A DNA stretch of 64,000 nucleotides from Platerodrilus igneus (GCA_036346225.1 JARFIW010001104.1:8768001-8832000), one strand, 5' to 3'; counted from the first letter of the stretch, positions 12,961-24,640 are shown. Notes: generated by a model from the letters alone, not told the origin. Translations and numbers: made by a program.

Positions 12961-13980
12961 AGGAGTGTTTCAAATTGCGCGGGTTTTTTTAAAGAATAAG
13001 TAAAATATAGATGGCGCACTGAATTGATTTGGTTCGTGATGGTGTTGCTGAAGATCCTAAAATGTCCATTAGACGACGTTCACAACAAGTTGGACTTAGT
13101 GGATCAACAACATGGCGTATTTTACACAAGGATTTAGCTCTGAAGGCATATAAGGTTCAAATAACACAGGCACTAAAGCCATTAGATCATTTAAAACGTC
13201 GTTAATAATTTGTCAATTTCATCAATGAACAACAGGCTGATTTTTCTCAAAAAAATCATGTTTTCCGATTAGGCACATTTTGAACTTGGTGGCTATGTTA
13301 ATAAACAAAATTGTCGTATCTGGGGTGAGGAAAATCCACGATTTATTCATGAGGAACTTATGCATTCTAAACGAGTTACTGTTTGGTGTGCATTATGGTC
13401 AGGTGGTGTAATTGCACCTAACTTCTTTGAAAATGCTGCTGCTGAAGCTGTAACTGTCCATGATGATCGATATTGTCGGATGATAACCGAATTTTGGTGG
13501 CCTGAATTAATGAATATTGATCTAGAGGATATTTGGTTTCAACAGGATGGCGCTACAGCTCACTCTGCACAAGAAACAATTACTTTATTGAGAGAAAAAT
13601 TTCCTGGACGTGTAATCACAAGAAACGGTGATGTTATTTGGCCACCGAGATCATGTGATTTGACTCCATTAGACTATTTCCCTTGGGGTTATGTAAAAAG
13701 TCAGGTTTATATAAACAATCCACGATCGATTCCTGCTTTGAAAGATGAAATTATTGGTGTCATTGGTGAGATAGAGCCTCAATTATGTCAAAATGTCATT
13801 GAAAATTTTAACAGAAATGTGGACGTCTGTGGAACTGCAAGAGGAGGCCATTTGGCGGATATTATTTTTCGCATATAAATGTCGTTAGTGATAATTCAAT
13901 TACCAATAAAAAGTTTTTGAAAATGAATGCAAATTATGTGTCTTATTTAGTGTTAAAAAACCGCGCAATTTGAAACACCC
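12961..13980 (+). mobile_element. Mariner-like (IS630-Tc1-mariner, DD41D) element
   Basis: A complete but dead element of about 1.02 kb. The terminal inverted repeats are GTGTTTCAAATTGCGCGG near 12965 and its complement near 13961-13978, continuing into an A/T run, about 27 bp with one indel. A TA dinucleotide flanks each end (12959-12960 and 13981-13982), as expected for this superfamily. It is inserted inside a Gypsy integrase pseudogene. The transposase inside is on the plus strand and is broken. Confidence 0.85.
13032..13878 (+). pseudogene. DD41D mariner transposase, broken
   Basis: Cut-and-paste transposase acting on the element's inverted repeats. The N-terminal helix-turn-helix region reads SIRRRSQQVGLSGSTTWRIL from 13065. 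The catalytic part gives MFSD (first Asp), WFQQDGATAHS (second Asp) and RSCDLTPLDYF (third Asp). Exactly 41 residues separate the second and third Asp, which fits the DD41D group. Breaks: two adjacent stops (TAATAA) at 13203-13208, a frame change in the A-run near 13250, and TAG at 13270-13272 directly after the first catalytic Asp. The last 172 codons, 13360-13878, are intact. Its family matches are common in ants and beetles. Confidence 0.85.
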
Positions 13981-14411
13981 TATATCTTCAAAATTGCTTA
14001 AACTTTAGGGGACTAAAACCATTCAATTTTTTACCTTCATTTCTAGTTTTTGGAAAATCTACACCCATTGATGGTAGTTATTATGGTTCTGTTCCGGACG
14101 ACATTAATGTACTTGAAATTTGTTGAGACCAAGATTAAGAAAAGCTACCTTGCCATTTTTGCCAGTGTTAGAAAAAAATTTGTTAAATGCTTATGAGAAA
14201 AGCAACGAGATATTTCTTTTGCCTCCGGATATCATATTTGAAAAGAGAATCATGTTTTATTTGATGCAGCTAAAAATTTTTTTAATAAATTAGCTCCTAT
14301 GTTTGCCTTTTGTAAAATGATACGGTTTGTTAGTTCACTTATCTATGAACTTGAAGATGTTGATGGCAAACCACAGAGGAAGTGGCCTACAAAAGACCTA
14401 AAACCCTAATG
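13981..14411 (+). pseudogene. Ty3/Gypsy integrase C-terminal part
   Basis: Continuation of the integrase cut by the mariner. The plus strand reads FLVFGKSTPIDGSYYGSVPD, then, after frameshifts, VLFDAAKNFFNKLAP, LIYELEDVDGKPQRKW and KDLKP just before the stop at about 14409. This is the usual C-terminal layout of insect Gypsy integrases: a short linker after the core, then a GPY/F-like module ending in a KDLKP-type tail. It is broken by several stops. Confidence 0.78.
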
Positions 14412-16970
14412 CTACTCCCTAATAATTAATGCTTTCTGTCTAACTTTTTAAATATCTTTTGTATTATAAAATACTTTGTACCTCATGTTTTTTATTGTTC
14501 TCTCTTGTTTGTTTTCTCGTCTCATCTCACGTTGAAAACCTATTCTACCTTTGATATTTAAATAGGTAAAACACTTTGGCTTTTCTGGATTTCTTTATTA
14601 TTTTGATAAATTGTTCAAATTCTTTTCGTTTCTATGACGTTGATTTTTCATCTGTGCCATATCATTTTATTTTTTTAATTTTTTTTTGCTCTTTGGATAT
14701 TCAAAGTATCTTCACTAATTTCTCTAATATTTTCTCAGTTACTATTTTCTCTACCCTTTACCTCCTACCATTTATGATTAATATATCTTGGCATGAATAA
14801 CGCAATAAATCTTTACGATTTGTCGGAGCTGATGTTGAGTTGATGCTTTTCAGATAGGGTAAACATAGTGGTCAACGAACATTTCTATGTTGGAAAAAGT
14901 CAATATTCGCAGTTGCAAAGACAGGAATTTTTTTTCTTATGTTTTTTATTCTGGAATTTTTACTTGTTTTCGTATTCCGCTTCCTCCGCCCTTTTCCTGT
15001 ATTTGTGACCTAGAAATGTTATTGCATATTTTTTTTATCTAACATATGGGTGAAACGCTGTCGCTTCTTTATACCTTCTTGATTTTGGCGGTGTGAACTT
15101 ACTATATATGTCTTTTTCTTATCAGTTTTTGATTCCTGTGGGTTGAATGTGCTTAGTTTTAAGAATAGTAAGGTGTGCTTTTGTTTTTGTTTCTTTTGAT
15201 AGGCAGGAGGTTATTAGACTTGCCGTTCTTTGTCATTGTGAGCGTTTCTCTCTGTCGTTTCTATAGGGCACTTGTCCGAAAACTTAACTTTTTATTCCCG
15301 CTGTCTCCTTTTCCACCTTATTTTTCCTTCAACGGGTCTGTCCTAAGTTCCAAATACTACCGTCTGTTACATAGGAGTGATGCTTCTCCACTCCAGGTTA
15401 CTGACTCCGTTTTAGCGAGTTGAGCAATGCTTTTCTATCCACCTTGTCTACCATCTTTTGCTCAATGCGAGCCCTTCATTTCTTTTCGCCTCGGAAGCTA
15501 CTATGGCATTTAACTGATTCCAACCTCCTCCTTTTAAAAGCTGCTACGTTCAGCGACGTAGCCAAAAAAAAAGAAAATAAAAACGAGGAAGAAAAAGAAG
15601 AAATTGACGGGCTCAATCTGCGAGTAGGCGGGGTATTATACCTACAAAAAATTAAGGGAGGCCTGAAATAAAGATATACTCACTCACGCACAATCAAACA
15701 TTTACAAACTAAAAACCTCTAATTTAAAAAAAAACAAAACTATATACAAAACACAATAGTACCAAAAATGAACAATTCGTAGGTACACAATATACGTATT
15801 TACGAATGAAAAAAAGAATCATTTTTAACATGGCGAGCTGCAGTTATTAGGTCACCCCCTATATTAATCTTCAAACAAGAAAAAGGAACAAAATTACCAC
15901 ACCAAAAATCACAGCTCGAATTTATCTTAATAAAGAAATCGGTAAATATTATAATATCCTCGCACATATAAACAACCAGTCATTTTACCACCAACAAGGT
16001 GATGCATCCGTAGACCTGTGTACATATGTCGTTTCCAACAACTACCGGGTACCCATATACGAAAATTAGTGTATAAACACTCACCCTTGAGTCACCACCG
16101 TCGGGTTGGCTCCTACCGTCTGTAAAAACGGTGCGAAACAGAGGTGCGCGTGACCCCGCCTTGTGGTGGTCCTCCCATCACAACAAGGGGCCACTATTCA
16201 TTGTGGATTTAAGGGCTACCGAAAAAAGCTATAGTAATTATAAATAAAATTAATTTATTGTCGTCGAAAAGTACAATTTTATAAAACCCAAAAATACCCA
16301 CCTCGCTGTAAGGCGTGTGCGAACTATTCATACAGAAAAACGGAAAGAACCAACCATTCTACACGTGTTTTCGTTGTGTAGATTGAAAAGCAAGTGAATA
16401 TTAATTTTGTTTCACTAATGACCAGAGCTCCAAGTAATATTGTTGTTAAGGAAATAAAACTGGAAAAACGCGGTTTATTGGAATAATACGCGGCTTTAAT
16501 TCGACGAAGCTTTCAATGGAAAACACATAGGAATCAATTTTCAAATATCTAGAACTAGTTATCGCCTGTTTAATTTTAGCATAAACTTTACGCTGAGGAA
16601 TTCGTGCAATTCAAAATTAGCGTAACAAAGCTTTCCTATATCTGTTTTTCTTTTCTGTTAGCCGCCATATGGCCAGGGGACCAGGCAACCCATGTTGCTG
16701 GATCATGTGCGGACCTCGTTTTCAGTCAAGCGTTGCTACTATCCCTACCTTAAACGATGGCAGTGTTTTTGTATCAATTTGTTTGCCGATAGTATATCTT
16801 ATCGACTACACAACTAGAGCACAGGCCATCTTGTACCCACGGTAAGCTGGCCTCTTGTGCGTTCAACAGAACGAGTATCCATTTTCAAACCTCTATTTTG
16901 GGCACAAGAAAACTCCTCTTTAGCGGTTCTACAGGACCACTCTCTGAATTTAGTTTTAAGTATATCTATG
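14412..16970. other. Unassigned sequence downstream of the Gypsy remnant
   Basis: T-rich on the plus strand to about 15500. A purine-rich run lies at 15565-15605. Open frames at 15175-15423 and 15420-15671 have no recognisable family. Since it follows an integrase end it may hold the 3' part and LTR of that Gypsy copy, but I could not find a second LTR copy to prove it. Confidence 0.35.
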
Positions 16971-16984
16971 TCTTTATCTTAGAA

Positions 16985-17146
16985 TTTTATCTTTATCGCG
17001 GGGTTTTCTTTGGGGATATTACTTTTATCTTGGGATTACTTTGGGAATCATCTTGGAGTATTATTTTTCTATTGGGATTGCTCTTAGAAATTATCTTGGG
17101 ATTCGACCTTTATCTCGGGGTTATCTTTGGGAATTATTTCGGAACA
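16985..17146 (-). repeat. Degenerate 40-bp repeats, possibly once coding
   Basis: On the plus strand there are imperfect units built on ATCTTGGGATTACTTTGGGA. On the minus strand one frame reads IIPKDNPEIKV and later NIPKENPAIKI, so the array may be a repeated peptide of the minus-strand Gypsy pol whose integrase tail lies just upstream. Stops interrupt it. Confidence 0.45.
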
Positions 17147-17218
17147 TTAGCTCTATCCTGAGCTTGTCGTGGAAAATTGTTCATATCGTGTCTTCTTAAG
17201 GTTAGTGAACTCTTCTCC

Positions 17219-17345
17219 TATTCTATTTTTGTCGGGTATAGTAGAGGGGTTGAAGTCTATCAATACTAACTATGATAGTGAAATATCCGTCTTTCTTTTT
17301 CACGACTTGGAATGGTCCAGCATACGGTGGTTTCAAAGATTTTCG
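17219..17345 (-). pseudogene. Ty3/Gypsy integrase C-terminal tail
   Basis: The minus strand reads RKSLKPPYAGPFQVVKKKDG, then VSIDRLQPLYY, ending in TAG. This is the GPF/GPY module and the IDRLKPAY tail that close Gypsy integrases of the 412/K02A2.6 type. Only about 40 residues survive. It abuts a non-LTR RT on the same strand at about 17345, so this is the junction of two unrelated retroelements. Confidence 0.75.
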
Positions 17346-18270
17346 TATTGCATCTTGTCGCAAACAGCACGACTTATTTTTAAAAATCTCCTGCGTTCTA
17401 AAGATAAGTATTTAAATCTACTCACTAATTCAGAATATCTCATAAATTGTGGATAAATTCCAGTTTCATGAAACATCAAATATTTTAGAAATCTTTTTTG
17501 AACATTTTCAATTTTCGTTATGCAATTATTGTATTTAATGGACCAAATAATAGAAGCAAACTTTAATTTTGACCGCACATAAGCATTGTAGAGGGCTTCA
17601 TAAGTTGAACGTCGTCTAAAAGATTTGGCATTCTTCATAACAAATCCCAACTTTTTGTAAGATTCATATACTATCGCATGAAAGTGAAAAGTAAATGTAA
17701 GTTTACTATCTAAAATAATTCCTAAATCATTTATTTGGGAAACTTTCTGTAGAGTATGCTGGTCAATTGAATAATTAAAGTTAGTGATTTTGATTTTCTT
17801 ACTGAATGTAATTGCTCTACATTTAGTATAATTCAAATATAATTCATTTTTGTTACTCCAAGCAACTAAATTTTGTAGATCATCATTCAATTCAGTACAA
17901 TCTTCAACTAAAAAAATATTTTTCAAAATTTTAAGGTCATCTGCAAACAACAGTGCACTACTTTTTGTTAAAACATTGGGTAGGTCATTTATAAAGATTA
18001 AAAATAACTGGTCCAAGATTAGCACCCTGTGGAACATCCGAGTGTACAGAATACGGATACGATGATTCATTTAAAAAACAACACAGTTTCCTCCCTTGGA
18101 GATAAGAAATAAATAATTTGCAAAGATCTATAGACATCCCAAAACTATACAACTTGGCTAAAAGTAATGTATGAGAGACTTTGTTAAAAGCTTTTTCAAA
18201 GTCAAGATAGATAGCATCTGTTTCAATATTATTATCGAGCGCTTGTGCTATCTCTTGAACGAATATATAT
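17346..18270 (-). pseudogene. Jockey/CR1-like non-LTR reverse transcriptase
   Basis: Most of an RT palm and thumb from a non-LTR element. In order on the minus strand: AIYLDFEKAFNKVSH (motif A, D at about 18200), DVPQGANLGP (motif B), LIFINDLP, ALLFADDLKIL (catalytic FADD, about 17930-17965), WSNKNELYLN, LGIILDSKLTF, and a tail with SIIWSIKYN. One extra base near 18005 shifts the frame between motif B and FINDLP; otherwise the reading is open for some 300 codons. The N-terminal side is cut at an ATATATAT run (18262-18272), where an LTR/PBS array has inserted. The C-terminal side runs into a Gypsy fragment at 17345. Confidence 0.85.
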
Positions 18271-18272
18271 AT

Positions 18273-18600
18273 TGCTGTGAATCCTCTCATATCTTCAGGA
18301 ACTGGCCCTTTCAAGAAAAAAAACATTCGAGCCCCACAGATTGGGCGTCAAGAATGTTGTGATCCATGCTAGTGGAATCGAGTCTCACGAATTGGGAGCC
18401 AAGAATGCTGTGATTCCGTGTATTAGAATCGAGCCTCACGAATTGGGCGTCAAGAATGTTGTGTTTCCATGTATTAGAATCGAGCCCCAGCGTTGGGCCG
18501 TCAAGAATGCTGTGAATCCTCTCATATCTTCAGGAACTGGCCCTTTCAAGAAAAAAACATTCGAGCCCCACAGATTGGGCGTCAAGAATGCTGTGAAATG
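18273..18600 (-). repeat. Tandem array of LTR-end plus PBS-like units
   Basis: Five copies of a tRNA-Lys(CUU) 3'-end-like string (type GAGCCCCACAGATTGGGCGT) sit at about 18330, 18380, 18430, 18481 and 18562 on the plus strand. Each is followed by CAAGAATGCTGTG or similar. Read on the minus strand this is 'LTR end CACAGCA, five-base spacer, PBS', iterated. A longer block, 18273-18357, recurs at 18507-18592 (offset 234). The array starts with TGCTGTG directly at an AT run inside the RT gene. Confidence 0.75.
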
Positions 18601-20724
18601 TACAAAAAGCTATTAACTTAACTGGTCCTTTGACTTTCTTCTGTTAATCGCCTCTTTACTCTTTTCCGCCTCGGCTGCTCACCTAGTTAAAACTTTCATC
18701 CTCATTCAAAAAAAACAAATACATTCCTACCACAAACATCAACGTTAACTCTATTTACATCAATATTCATAATACATCAAAATTTCAAAATTAAATTTCA
18801 GCATAAATTTCAGTATCAGAAAACTTCAAGATTAAATTTATTATCATTTTAATGTGCATCCAAAATTAAAGTCCTTGTAGGATGCCTACTAATTAATATA
18901 ACAATATATGCAGACCTGAGTCTGAGTACAAAGGGAGCATCTCCCACCCCTTTACGTTAATTAACCAGGTTCGTCTAATTGAGCTCAAAGACATACCCAA
19001 ATTTTCATCATAATCAAGAACATAAATACTAAATACTCCTTTCTACTTAAACAAGAAAATTTCACCTTAAAATTAAAAATTTGTTGTTAGTACAAATTCA
19101 CTATTGTCCATTTTAAGTAAATAAATTATAAAGTTATTCAACACACACCAAAACATCAAAAATCGAACAACAAAGCATAAGTTACCTGAAGGTTAATGCA
19201 CTCGTGGCTCCAATGTACATCGTCCTCTGTTAATCACACCATTCCAACTGGGTTATGTTTAGGTCCTCGGATTATTGGTCGCCTTTAAAATTTTCTACAC
19301 TACCATTCATCTAAAGTTGTTTCAGTGCTTTTCCGGAACTCATCTGTGTATATCTGAACCTTGTTTTGTGGATCCAGACACGTTTACGAATCATTTAATT
19401 ATTAACACTCCCGAAAAATAGCAAAGAAATTCATACTTCTTTCACGCTATACGCCAAAACTGCCTACTTTTGTGTATTCATTTGTCGTTGCAAATTTGAA
19501 TAATTGGTACAGTGATACTAGACTTTATTACCTTGTATCTTCTTTTCTAAGTGCACTAAATTACTTTTATTGTAGCACGTAAAGAACAAACTGTTTTAAA
19601 TCACCAAAATATACGAGCAAACTGTTTAAATTATTCAATCAAAATCGGAAAACTAAGAGCACTGTTTAACGCATTGAATCAAATCGAAAATCTAAGAACA
19701 CTGTTTAAAGCATCGCATAATCAAAATCTAAGAGAGAGAAACTCATATTAACCCGGGTATATATACTGGTTAGCCCGTCTGTCGGTTTTGTCCCCAAAAC
19801 GGCCAGTTTCTAGAATTTCGCCTACTATGTTCCCATTTCGACCGCCCGTGTGTCGGTTCTTATTAAATTTGCACTCGCACCAGTTAAATCTCAGAAATTT
19901 CAACACGGCTCGCAACGTCTGGGAATTGCTAATTAATTTTTATACAGAAATGTTATTTTTACTTCTCATGTTTGCCTCTTATTTTCAACCAATCGCAACC
20001 CAGTGACGTTGCTCACATCACGCCTTTTACTATATGTGTCTCTGTCTTGCGCATATTATCCGTCTCTATCTACCCTGTTCTGAGTGATACTAATCGATAT
20101 TCTTTAGTATCGGTTATTTTCAATCCACGTGGACTTGTGAAATAACCCACCTTATTAGCATTTCCCGTAAATATTAAGCGACGGTTTCTCCAACATTCTC
20201 TGTAACCATCTGTTATCTGCCACATTTACGCAGAATATAAAACATTTAAAAATACGCAGGTGTTCAAACATAATACTTCTAAATAACACTTCTACGATTT
20301 GAATATTATTGGGTTTTTACAAGCTTTTATACATATTATATGTTACTAATGGTTCAATTAACTCCAATTAAAATAATACCCTTTAATTTTTAGTGAATCC
20401 TAATTAAATATTCAATTATTATCTGTACATTTTGTTTAATACTCGTTACCCAAACTTGAATCAATTAATATAAATTTTGCACGTAATTTCCATTTGTTTC
20501 TTTACTCGGAATAATGAAATTACACGTTGAGCATTTTAATACTACTTCTTTTTATAGCAAGCGTCTTGTAAATAATTTAAATCTCTTATTTTTAATGAAG
20601 CGAATGAAATTTTATTCTCCACGGTTTTTTAATAAAGCGTATTATCTAATAAAATTCCTTATACACGGTGATTAAAATTATTTGATGTAATTAATTAATT
20701 TTCTACCCTGGTCTAAATATGAGT
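18601..20724 (-). mobile_element. LTR (minus orientation), relative of the LTR at 52195
   Basis: Clear homology, in inverse orientation, to the LTR at 52195-54206. For example 20130-20330 (CATTAGCATTTCCCGTAAAT-like, AAATACGCAGGTGTTC) matches the complement of about 52430-52700. Its 3' end runs into the PBS array at 18600 and its other side meets an AT tract at 20725, so array plus LTR look like one insertion. No coding sequence is seen. Exact ends are uncertain. Confidence 0.6.
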
Positions 20725-20725
20725 A

Positions 20726-20758
<33 letters not shown>

Positions 20759-20760
20759 TA
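20725..20760. repeat. (TA)n tract
   Basis: TA microsatellite of about 36 bp. It separates two LTRs, 18601-20724 (minus) and 20761-22652 (plus). Confidence 0.9.
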
Positions 20761-22650
20761 TGCTATGATAAGGGGTTGCTTAAGGGTGCACGTTATAGTA
20801 AAGGTCGTTCAGGAATGAGTAATTAGAATAGGCAGCAGAAAACTGCACTTATTTAAGGAAATAATTAAGAAATAGACATAGTTTGTAGATAGTAAGCAGT
20901 CAACACCCTGTATATAAAGTAGAAATAGTTTTTGGGCGACGCAGGTAAACATAGGAAGACGCATAGTTGGCGTAGGAATGAGAAATACATGCATTAAGTA
21001 GATAGTAAATATTAAATACCCTGTAGATAAAGTTTAGTTAATTTAGGTAAAACAAATAAGGATATTTTTCAGTGGAAGCACGCGTATATTGAGAAATAAA
21101 TGATAAAGTGTAATTAGACACGCATTAAGAAAAAGAGTTCCAGACGATTAAATTAATACGGATATAGAAATAGAATTTCAGGTAGTTAATATAAATGCGT
21201 ACAAAGATCTAACCATTTTGATAAGAGAAATGATTAAAAATTGCGTGAATCGCATGTAAACATGAAAATTTAAAGTCGAGTTGCATCAGTTGTTTATGGA
21301 AAAGCAAGTAATCTATCAAAATACAGCATGTTGATAATGAAAGACAGCTGCGGGCAGGTTGTGATTATGGGGAATCGTGGAGCATTACATCAGAAACTGC
21401 TCTAAATGAAATTATTTGATTGGTCAGAAACAAGCGACGAGTTCTAGACCATACCCACGGATGGAGTGGGAATTCGAGAATATATTAGCAAGCACCTTGA
21501 TAAGAAAGTCAGTTTTGAACTCAACGAAGGCCGAAGTGCGTTGCCATTAAAACAAAGTAATACGTAATAATTATAAAAGTGAAATAAAATGAGTGCGAAT
21601 ACGAAGATTATAATTGCCGTTTAAACGTAAGTACGTTTTTAATGAATTTATTGTAAACTAAGACATAAAAATAATAGGGCTTCGAGGTCTGAGGGAAATA
21701 GACGATGATTCTGATGTTAAGGGAAAAATACAGTAATACAATTTAGATGTCCAGGGGAAAAGAAGAATAATACAATCTTGAAGTACAGGGGTGAAACAAA
21801 CTACAATTTTAAGTCTGGGGCAAGAATGATAAAAGTCTAAGTTTGGGGTGTATAATTTAATGGTGGTGGTCCATAGTCTAATGGCAATAATTTGAATGGA
21901 ATCCAGAATTGGGGAAGATCATTTTTATTGGAAGCGTCGATGTGAAAAAGATAAAACCAGGTCAGATCTTTAGTTATAAGACATTTGTTTTTCTATATAA
22001 ATTTTTATTTTATTTTTTTTTTAATATTGAATTTGCTAAATATGACATGCTTGTGAAAAAGTCAACAAAAGAGGTTGCATACGTATAGAATGAGTAATAT
22101 GATAACAGGTTTAGAATATTCTACACTTTGTTGGTAAAGATAATAAGTTTTCTTTGGTGACTTTGGGTTTTTGAGTACATACTAGATGGTTGTTAATAAA
22201 TGAAATTTATAAGGTTAACTAATTTAAAAATGTATTACAAATAATTTCAAAAGCTGTACATAACATATTGGTTTCATTATATAAAATCTAAATTTACTGA
22301 ATTTTATAATTCCAAATAAATGCTAGCCGAGGTCATAAGATTTAAATAGTACAAAGGCGGAGCCACAAGTTGTATAGGAAATTGATAACCCGCAAGGCGG
22401 TAACGTATCGAATTTTGCCATTGGTAGATAAAGTTGTTTAAAGATAAAGTCCAGTTGATAGCAATATTAAGAAAACAGTTGGAGGAGGAGATAATTACAA
22501 TTAATAGTGAATATTAAAATGGTGGTCCAATAATTTAGAGTACGTAGAAAATTAATAAGGCGCACAACGAAGAGGATCAAGAATTCCAGTTCATAGTAAT
22601 AAAAATAACAACCCGAAGTAAGGGGCAAGAAAATTCCGCGAATAGTATAG

Positions 22651-22652
<2 letters not shown>
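20761..22652 (+). mobile_element. Solo LTR, 1.9 kb
   Basis: It begins TGCTATGATAAGGGG directly after a (TA)n tract and ends GAATAGTATAGCA directly before another, so the ends are the inverted pair TGCTAT...ATAGCA, as in an LTR. No internal coding region accompanies it. A splice-donor-like ACGTAAGT at 21625-21632 follows GTGAAATAAAAT-like sequence. The same arrangement is found in the related copy at 43671. No target duplication can be defined in AT repeats. Confidence 0.7.

Positions 22653-22693
<41 letters not shown>
22653..22693. repeat. (AT)n tract
   Basis: AT microsatellite of about 41 bp at the 3' end of the solo LTR, with decayed Gypsy pol beginning just beyond it. Confidence 0.9.
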
Positions 22694-22696
<3 letters not shown>

Positions 22697-22981
22697 TAGT
22701 TTCTATTGATTATACTGTAGCATTGAGATGTACGGTTGAACGTGACGGCGAAAACGTGCCAGGAATTCTGTATAATCAGTAACTATATAGGAAGATGGTG
22801 TTGTTTCTAAAAAACACTTGAAAGACGTAACGCTTGTCCAAACACAAGTTGGGCTATGGAAGCGGATAATTTTTCTCTCCGTGCATTTCTTATTTTCATT
22901 AATACCAACGGATGTATTTTCATCCATTCCTGGGTCGCAAGACACATTATTGCGCTCTTTAGCTGCTATGAAAGCGTTCTA
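22694..22981 (-). other. Likely 3' end of the same Gypsy pol
   Basis: An 80-codon minus-strand open frame (22703-22945) follows the integrase in the right direction. It has no motif I can name. It ends at the (AT)n tract that borders the solo LTR. Confidence 0.35.
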
Positions 22982-23733
22982 CTAACTCTCTAGAGTAAGG
23001 GTGATGTAACTCTTTAAAAAGGTGTGACATTCTTGACTCCTGTCTATGTTTATTCGTTCAGACCAGTCGAAAGGTGCAATCCAACTAGACACAAATGCAG
23101 GAGCAGCTCTTTCTGCGGTAATGTTTTTTAATAGTGCTACTTCTGGCCAACGCGTAAAACGGTCTACAGCCTTCAAGCAATACGTATATCCCTTAGACAT
23201 CGGTTGTGGTTCGATCAGATTAATATGTACGTGGGAAAAACTTTCTCCTTCTTTGCGGTAATGTTTTTTAATGGTATTGCTTCTGGTCAATGCGTAAACC
23301 GTTCTCCAACCGTCAAGCAATAGGTATATCCCTTAGAAATTGGTTGTGGTTCGATTAGATCAATATGTACGTGGGAAAAACTTTCTAAAGGTAGGGGAAA
23401 GTTGTATACTGGTACAATCGTATCTCGAGGTTTTACTCTTGTGACATATGGTACACATGTTCGTACCCATTCGCGACGATTTTTGCGCACCCCATTTCAC
23501 AAGCATCTTCGAATAACTAATTTGGTAGTTGCTTTTACTCCTGGCTGACTCAAACCGTGTAAAGAATTAAAAATTCTTGTTTTTACTTCAGGTAGACGAA
23601 TTTTATGTAGTTGTAATGACGAGCTGTTTGTAATTAAATTCAGTAAACTAACAGGTTTCTGTTGCGCATATGATACTCCCTGCAAGTCCACCACCCTGAT
23701 CTCTTCTTCTTGAACTATGGACAAAGCAAGCAT
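22982..23733 (-). pseudogene. Ty3/Gypsy integrase, decayed
   Basis: Zinc-binding and catalytic parts of a Gypsy integrase on the minus strand. LHGLSQPGVKATTKLVIRR (about 23500-23570) is the end of the HHCC region, REWVRTC and KPRDTIVPV follow, then FSHVHIDLIEPQPISKGYTY (first Asp) and RFTRWPEVALL, NITAERAA and NIDRSQE (second Asp). A 140-bp stretch is duplicated in tandem, so the HIDLIEP block occurs twice (units about 23111-23250 and 23251-23395), and in the downstream copy the first catalytic Asp is Asn (HINLIEP). Frameshifts separate the pieces. RNase H and RT of the same element lie upstream on this strand. Confidence 0.8.
23111..23395 (-). repeat. 140-bp tandem duplication inside integrase
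   Basis: The plus-strand string GCGGTAATGTTTTTTAAT recurs at 23115 and 23255, and the sequence that follows matches with about 15% differences. Both units keep a readable integrase block, so the duplication is old but arose within the element. Confidence 0.75.
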
Positions 23734-23759
23734 CCGCTACTATATTTTCTTCACCAGAA

Positions 23760-24246
23760 GTGTGCTGAGTAGTAGTTGTAAATTGCTATATGAAATTTAA
23801 ATGGCGAAATTGTTGTGGTAAAACTGTATCACACGCTCTTGTAAATGTCTAAATTATCGGCTTGTAATCTGTAAATACTATGAACGGTCTTGCTTCTTCC
23901 ATATGACGGAAATATTTTACAGCCTCGTAACTAACTAAAAGTTCACGATCGTAAGTCGAGTATGTTGTTTGAGCAGGAGACAACTTCTTAGAAAAGCAAC
24001 CCGGAGGTTGCCAATGGTTTTATCTTTTGCTGCAAAACCGCAACGATTGCTACTTCCGATGCGTCTGTCACAATTACGTTTTATTTTCGGGTTTGGGTGT
24101 GCTATGAGTGATGTATGAATAAGACTATCTTTACACGCATTTAAGGAATTTTGCAATTCAGTGGTCCAGCGGATTAGATCGTCGTTCTTAATACCTTTCC
24201 TAGGAAGTATCGCATTTAACGGCGCTTGTATTTTAGTCGCTCCCAA
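23760..24246 (-). pseudogene. Ty3/Gypsy RNase H and connection region, decayed
   Basis: The minus strand reads IQAPLNAILPRKGIKNDDL, then RWTTELQNSLNACKDSLIH and TSLIAHPNP, which is the RT-RNase H connection of Gypsy pol. Weaker RNase H-like strings follow: KTIGNLRVAF where a GNWQPLGFFSKKL-type strand is expected, then a KYFRHMEEARPFIVF-like segment near 23880-23930. Frameshifts and a stop are present. It sits between RT (upstream) and integrase (downstream), in normal pol order. Confidence 0.75.
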
Positions 24247-24640
24247 AAGATGATGTAGTTCTTTAATATTTTTTGGTTGTGCGTAATCTTATATCGCGTT
24301 TACCTTTTTTGGTAATGGTTTTATCCATTCTGCTGTCACTTGATAACCTAAAAATTTTATTTCATGATTGCCAAACTTGCTTTTTGAAGAGTTAATGATG
24401 ACGCTCTATTTTCTAAGTCGTTCAAATAGTACATCCGGGCGCTGTAAATGTTGCTTGTCGTCAATTGAAGTTGTCAGAACATCATCCAAATATTGAAAGC
24501 AGAAATCTAAATCATGAAGAATTTCGTCCGCAAATCATTGGAACGTCTTGAGTCCCATTGCGAATTCCGAAACCTATGAATGGAAATTCGAGTAAACCGA
24601 AAGGGGGTAGTTATTGCGATTTTTCTACATTCTTAGGGGC
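24247..24640 (-). pseudogene. Ty3/Gypsy reverse transcriptase fragment
   Basis: The minus strand shows EILHDLDFCFQYLDDVLTTS, which carries the catalytic YLDD box (about 24478-24495), then DKQHLQRPDVLFERLRK, a stop, VIINSSKSKFGNHEIKFLGY, QVTAEWIKPLP and LGAT. This is the palm/thumb end of a Gypsy RT. Compared with the usual layout about 14 residues are missing between LGAT and IQAPLNA. The N-terminal half of the RT is not recognisable upstream of 24640. Confidence 0.82.

Noticed and set aside
15175..15671. Two consecutive open frames that vaguely recalled a LINE C-terminal tail
   Set aside because: No motif could be aligned convincingly in any frame.
18331..18584. Possible tRNA-Lys genes or tRNA-derived SINE in the arrays
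   Set aside because: Only the 3' 18-22 nt of tRNA-Lys are matched, always next to an LTR end, with no A box or cloverleaf; a PBS explains it better.
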